A stretch of DNA of 41,945 nucleotides from NCBI GenBank assembly GCA_017610225.1, contig JAFCCM010000010.1:1-41945 (forward strand), in the 5' to 3' direction. Both the position numbers and the translations under genes were made by a program. Positions 38,102 through 41,945 of this stretch are shown in pieces (position 1 is the first letter of the stretch; the number at the start of each line of letters is the position of its first letter). Under the pieces are notes generated by a model, which saw nothing but the letters and a program-made list of their open reading frames with translations, was not told the origin of the DNA and did no database searches. Source of the DNA: Candidatus Aenigmatarchaeota archaeon (GTDB taxonomy: Archaea; Aenigmatarchaeota; Aenigmatarchaeia; CG10238-14).

Positions 38102-41100
38102 TACAATTCCGAGCAATGAAGGAGTTTACTCATGTAGTTAATGGTATACGTTTTCCGCAATCAAATAAGAAACCTTTCATAATAATTTATTTTAGTGAAA
38201 ACTCATCATTAGTAGATGATTACCCTAAAATGAATATGCTACGAGTAGATGCTAAAAAGGTTATTATTCCTAAAACTAAAATTCCATTTAGTTTTATATC
38301 TCCAGAACTTAAGAAAACATATAAAACTCATGGTTTATTAGCAACTAGTTCTAATCAAGCAATTCCAAAAGGACAAAATTTATTATATGATCTTAGTCCG
38401 TTTTTAAATGTATTAGATGATTCATATAAATTAAAGAACTATAGACAAAGGGGGGGATTTTTATTAAAAAATTTAGTTGATAAAATATTTAGTTCATTTC
38501 CAAATAACTATCAAAAAATTCTTATGTATTCAGTTGATGCTACTAAAGGAATAAATAAATATATTGATAGAAAAATATTTCCGTTTGTTATAGAATTAAA
38601 GAAAAATAATTTATATTATGATCATTTAGTTTTAAATACTATAAATGGGACTAATTCTAGATATAGACTTTTAATTAAAGATAGAGAAGTTAAATTTAAT
38701 AGAGTGAACTTATTTTTAAAGAATATTAAGATTATTGATGCTGAGGAAGAAGTTGATAGTAAAGTAAAAGTCGCCTCAGATATAGTAGTTAAAAAAATAA
38801 AAGCAGATATAGAACCTTCTAATAAATCAAAATTTAAACAAGCTGTTCGAAAGTTTTTAGAAAAGAATCCTAAAACTTTAGAAAAAACTCATAATAATGA
38901 AATAACAGATGATGATGCTAAAGAAATTGCAATAGCATCTGCTTTATATAGATCAACCGGTGATATGGTTAAAGCACGAGTAACAGCAAAAAATATTCCT
39001 AATTCTAAAAAATCTATTGGTTTAAAAGTTATTGATAAAAAATATGTTGATGAATTATTAGAACCTAAAAAAACAGAAATTACATCTGAGGATTTAGTTA
39101 TTCAATTATCAAATGTTGCTAAAGCAGTTAATAATAAATCGCCTGAGCATATTTTTGAAAAAAGAAAAATAGATTTTGAAACTAATTTGAAGAAAGATAT
39201 TGTTAATTCATTTAAAGTATTAGAAACAAAAAATATTCCATTAAAATTTAAAGGCATTAAAGTTATAAAGAAATCAATTAGATCTGGTGAATTAAATCCA
39301 TCTGATATTAGTACTATTCAAGTAACACTTATTGATAAATTTAAAAGAGAACATGAAATATTATTAGATGTCCCAAATGTTGCTGAGGATGGAACATTTA
39401 AGATTAATGGAAAAAAGAAATGTCTTATTAATCAATTAGTATTATGTCCAATAACATTTCCTAAAAAATATGATAGTAAGTTTGAAAGTAGTTATTCAAC
39501 ATTTCATATTTGGAGTAAGAGAACTAAACGTGAAGAGTATCTTGAAGCTTATATTGGATCGTATAAAGTGCCGCTATTAGTCCTATTAGGGTTTAGTTTT
39601 GGGTTTAAAGAGTCGTTAAAATTATATGATATTAGGTATAAGTTAACCGATCAAAAACCTGATAAAGAGGTTAAATGGACTGTTAAAGTTGATGATGACC
39701 AATGGATTTTATTTGAAAATATTAACACAAAACTAAAAGAAGAATTAGTTCAATCATTAGTTCATACAGACATTAGTTCCTATAAAATTAATGGAGAATT
39801 GTTAAATCATGAATATTTTAATAACTTAATTATTAAAATATCAGGTCGTATTAATTCAACTTTTTTAATTCAATCCAACCTTGAAAATATTGTTGACCCT
39901 GTTGCTAAACAAGTATTAATTAATCAACAATTACCAAGTGAATTACATTTAATTATGAAATATATGTCATCTAAATGTGTAGAAGGTTTTACACAAAAAA
40001 GAAATGATATATCAAATCAAAGAATAAGAAACTCAGAAGTTATAGTTCATCTTGCTCAAAAACAAATATTAGCAGCTCATACTGAATATAAGGAACAAGT
40101 ATTATCTGGTAATAAAAAAGCTATTTTTAATGTTTCACAAACTAAAGTGTTAAGTGATTTTATTAATTCAGAAATTGTTGCTGATATGGAATATGCAAAC
40201 CCAATTGAAGAAATGGCTACTAAAACAAGAGTATCACCAGTAGGCAAAGCAGTAGGTGGTATTCCCGATAAACAAGCTATTCAAAATACTGGACGTAATG
40301 TTCATGATTCAATGTTTGGAAATATTGATACACTTGATACACCAGAAGGTGAGAATGTTGGTATTGTACAGCAGTTAACTGTTGATGCTTTTATTACATC
40401 TGCTAGAGGTTTAATCCAAATGAAAGATAAAAAGGAAGGAGAAGATTCAGGTTTATTATCTACAACCTCAGCTCAAATTCCTTTTGTTGAAAATAATGAT
40501 GGTAATAGGGTAATGTTTGGATGTAGTCAAATGAGACAAGCTGTTCCTTTAAGAAATCCAGAACAACCAATGATCCAATCTGGTTATGAATCTATTTTAA
40601 CAAGTGTTTTATCAAGTGACTTTATTAAGAAATCTCCTTGTAATGGTAAAGTAACCAGAATAACTGAAGATGATATTTCTATTAAATGTAGTACTGGTGG
40701 CAATAAAGTTATACCAATTACACCTGTTCATCTAAGATCTGGATCAGGTAAAGATACATTAAGTGTTTTTAAACCTACAGTTAAACCTGGTCAAGTTGTT
40801 AAAGAAAAAGCTATTATTGCAGAAGGTTCTTGTGTTACTGGTGGGGCAATTGCATTAGGAAGAAGTATGTGTGTTGCTTTAATGCCTTATAAAGGTTTTA
40901 ATTTTGAGGATGGAATTGTTATATCTGAGAGAATAGTAAAAGAAGGAGTTCTTAATTCATTACATGGTATTGTAGAAGAAATGGAAATTGCTCCTGATGA
41001 TAGAGTTGTATATATGAATGAATTGGGAAAACAAACTAAAAAAGGAGAACAATTAATTAGAAAGAGTATTGGTTCTATAGAACAATTAATCGGATATGAA

Positions 41101-41945
41101 GAAGAGGAAGATGGTGTTGAAGTTGTTTCTGGTCATATGATTAAAAAATCTCCTGGTGGAAAGATTGTTGATATAGAAGTATTTAATAATCTAAAAGAAG
41201 GAAAATTTCCTGAACTTGATAAATTATCAAAAAGAACTAGAACTAGATATGGATTAAAACCTAAAGAAAAATTTTCTATTAGAGGCGAAGCTATTAAAGG
41301 GATTTTAATTAAATTTAAAATAGAACAAGAAATACCTGTAGGTATTGGAGATAAGTTAACTAATAGACATGGTGCTAAAGGTATTGTTTCTCTTATAGAA
41401 AAAGAAGAAAATATGCCAAGAACAACAACTGGTGATAGAGTTGATATAATTCTAAATCCAATTGGTGTAGTTGGTCGTATGAATATTGGTCAATTATATG
41501 AATTGTATACTGGATTAATATCTAAAGAACTTGGCAGACAAATTATTAAATTAAATAATAAAACAAAAGTAGTTGCCTTATTAAATAAAACTCTACCTTA
41601 TTTAGATATGACTAAAAATAAAGAATTTAGTAAAAATTTAATTAATAAATTTAGAGCATTAACTGATACTAAATTCAAATTATTTATGAAACAAGTTAAA
41701 GATTCTGAATCAATGACTATTTTAATTCCTCCTTTTAAAGCTCCTGCTTATAAAGAAATATTAGCTGCTTTAAAATCATTAGGATTAAAATCTGGTTATA
41801 ATTTAAAACTACCAGAATATAATACAAAAACAAAAAGCAAGGTTCCAGTTGGTTATATGTATATATTAAAACTAGAACATATAGCTGCCGAGAAACTTCA
41901 TGTTAGAAGTACAGGACCAGTAACTAGTAAGACTTTCCAACCGAC
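38098..41945 (+). CDS. RNA polymerase beta subunit, 3' end beyond window
   Basis: An open frame from ATG 38098 through the right edge (1282 codons visible). The C-terminal half is clearly beta: TRVSPVGKAVGG, GNIDTLDTPEGENVG (near 741-755), GFNFEDGIVISER (933-945), GIGDKLTNRHGAKG (1082-1095), MNIGQLYE, and at the edge GYMYILKLEHIAAEKLHVRSTG, close to the bacterial C-terminus. So the protein is near bacterial size (perhaps 1350 residues) and is not split here. The first 350 residues are divergent. With beta-prime it forms the catalytic core of a phage polymerase. No alpha, omega or sigma gene was recognised. Confidence 0.93.
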   Translation, partial: MIQFRAMKEFTHVVNGIRFPQSNKKPFIIIYFSENSSLVDDYPKMNMLRVDAKKVIIPKTKIPFSFISPELKKTYKTHGLLATSSNQAIPKGQNLLYDLSPFLNVLDDSYKLKNYRQRGGFLLKNLVDKIFSSFPNNYQKILMYSVDATKGINKYIDRKIFPFVIELKKNNLYYDHLVLNTINGTNSRYRLLIKDREVKFNRVNLFLKNIKIIDAEEEVDSKVKVASDIVVKKIKADIEPSNKSKFKQAVRKFLEKNPKTLEKTHNNEITDDDAKEIAIASALYRSTGDMVKARVTAKNIPNSKKSIGLKVIDKKYVDELLEPKKTEITSEDLVIQLSNVAKAVNNKSPEHIFEKRKIDFETNLKKDIVNSFKVLETKNIPLKFKGIKVIKKSIRSGELNPSDISTIQVTLIDKFKREHEILLDVPNVAEDGTFKINGKKKCLINQLVLCPITFPKKYDSKFESSYSTFHIWSKRTKREEYLEAYIGSYKVPLLVLLGFSFGFKESLKLYDIRYKLTDQKPDKEVKWTVKVDDDQWILFENINTKLKEELVQSLVHTDISSYKINGELLNHEYFNNLIIKISGRINSTFLIQSNLENIVDPVAKQVLINQQLPSELHLIMKYMSSKCVEGFTQKRNDISNQRIRNSEVIVHLAQKQILAAHTEYKEQVLSGNKKAIFNVSQTKVLSDFINSEIVADMEYANPIEEMATKTRVSPVGKAVGGIPDKQAIQNTGRNVHDSMFGNIDTLDTPEGENVGIVQQLTVDAFITSARGLIQMKDKKEGEDSGLLSTTSAQIPFVENNDGNRVMFGCSQMRQAVPLRNPEQPMIQSGYESILTSVLSSDFIKKSPCNGKVTRITEDDISIKCSTGGNKVIPITPVHLRSGSGKDTLSVFKPTVKPGQVVKEKAIIAEGSCVTGGAIALGRSMCVALMPYKGFNFEDGIVISERIVKEGVLNSLHGIVEEMEIAPDDRVVYMNELGKQTKKGEQLIRKSIGSIEQLIGYEEEEDGVEVVSGHMIKKSPGGKIVDIEVFNNLKEGKFPELDKLSKRTRTRYGLKPKEKFSIRGEAIKGILIKFKIEQEIPVGIGDKLTNRHGAKGIVSLIEKEENMPRTTTGDRVDIILNPIGVVGRMNIGQLYELYTGLISKELGRQIIKLNNKTKVVALLNKTLPYLDMTKNKEFSKNLINKFRALTDTKFKLFMKQVKDSESMTILIPPFKAPAYKEILAALKSLGLKSGYNLKLPEYNTKTKSKVPVGYMYILKLEHIAAEKLHVRSTGPVTSKTFQP

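Overview
The window is a dense, strongly AT-rich stretch of phage DNA. Almost every gene is on the + strand, intergenic gaps are tiny, and stop/start overlaps (TAATG, ATGA) are common. A T4-like replication/recombination set (clamp loader ATPase, zinc-finger primase, probable sliding clamp, FEN-like exonuclease, UvsX/RecA, RuvC-type resolvase) sits beside virion genes (neck-like protein, gp5-like baseplate spike, amidase) and genes for a multisubunit RNA polymerase (beta and beta-prime). This points to a large myovirus-type phage, probably jumbo class. The host cannot be named from the sequence. The standard bacterial code fits, since TGA is used as a normal stop in several genes.

Layout. 1-1620: small genes, zinc-ribbon remnants and several unusually GC-rich folded stretches, one of which looks like a degenerate tRNA, closed by a terminator. 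1690-9360: replication block (clamp loader, DnaJ-type zinc protein, primase, clamp, exonuclease), then a neck-like protein followed by a homing endonuclease. 9368-12443: accessory genes (ferritin-like four-helix protein, DUF4326 protein, RuvC-like resolvase, a broken gene, a free-standing LigD-type 3'-phosphoesterase), ending in a strong terminator. 12597-17700: a broken HNH endonuclease gene, class II ribonucleotide reductase (nrdJ), UvsX/RecA and another broken HNH gene. 17776-26680: KH-domain RNA-binding protein, Cas4-like nuclease, a membrane protein, virion/baseplate genes, an intact HNH gene and the amidase. 26680-29606: another HNH gene, a large unknown gene behind a sigma70-like promoter, and the only convincing minus-strand gene, converging on a bidirectional terminator. 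29739-41945: RNA polymerase region.

The main discovery is in the RNA polymerase region. The beta-prime gene is broken exactly inside the catalytic NADFDGD motif. The upstream gene ends in an intein N-half starting with Cys, and the downstream gene begins with an intein C-half followed by Thr and the rest of the motif. A free-standing Vsr/EDxHD-like homing endonuclease gene lies between the halves. This is a split-intein 'fractured gene' in which protein trans-splicing would be needed to rebuild the active site. The intein C-half appears to end in Asp rather than the usual Asn. The beta-prime C-terminus is a further separate gene (35442-36161), and a second endonuclease with an almost identical catalytic domain precedes rpoB.

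Nine homing-endonuclease genes or remnants are present. They reuse one N-terminal cysteine module with different nuclease domains and often carry the ribosome-binding site of the next gene in their own 3' ends. A recurrent motif, TAGAACAnAATATAAAG, upstream of several transcription units may be a phage promoter.
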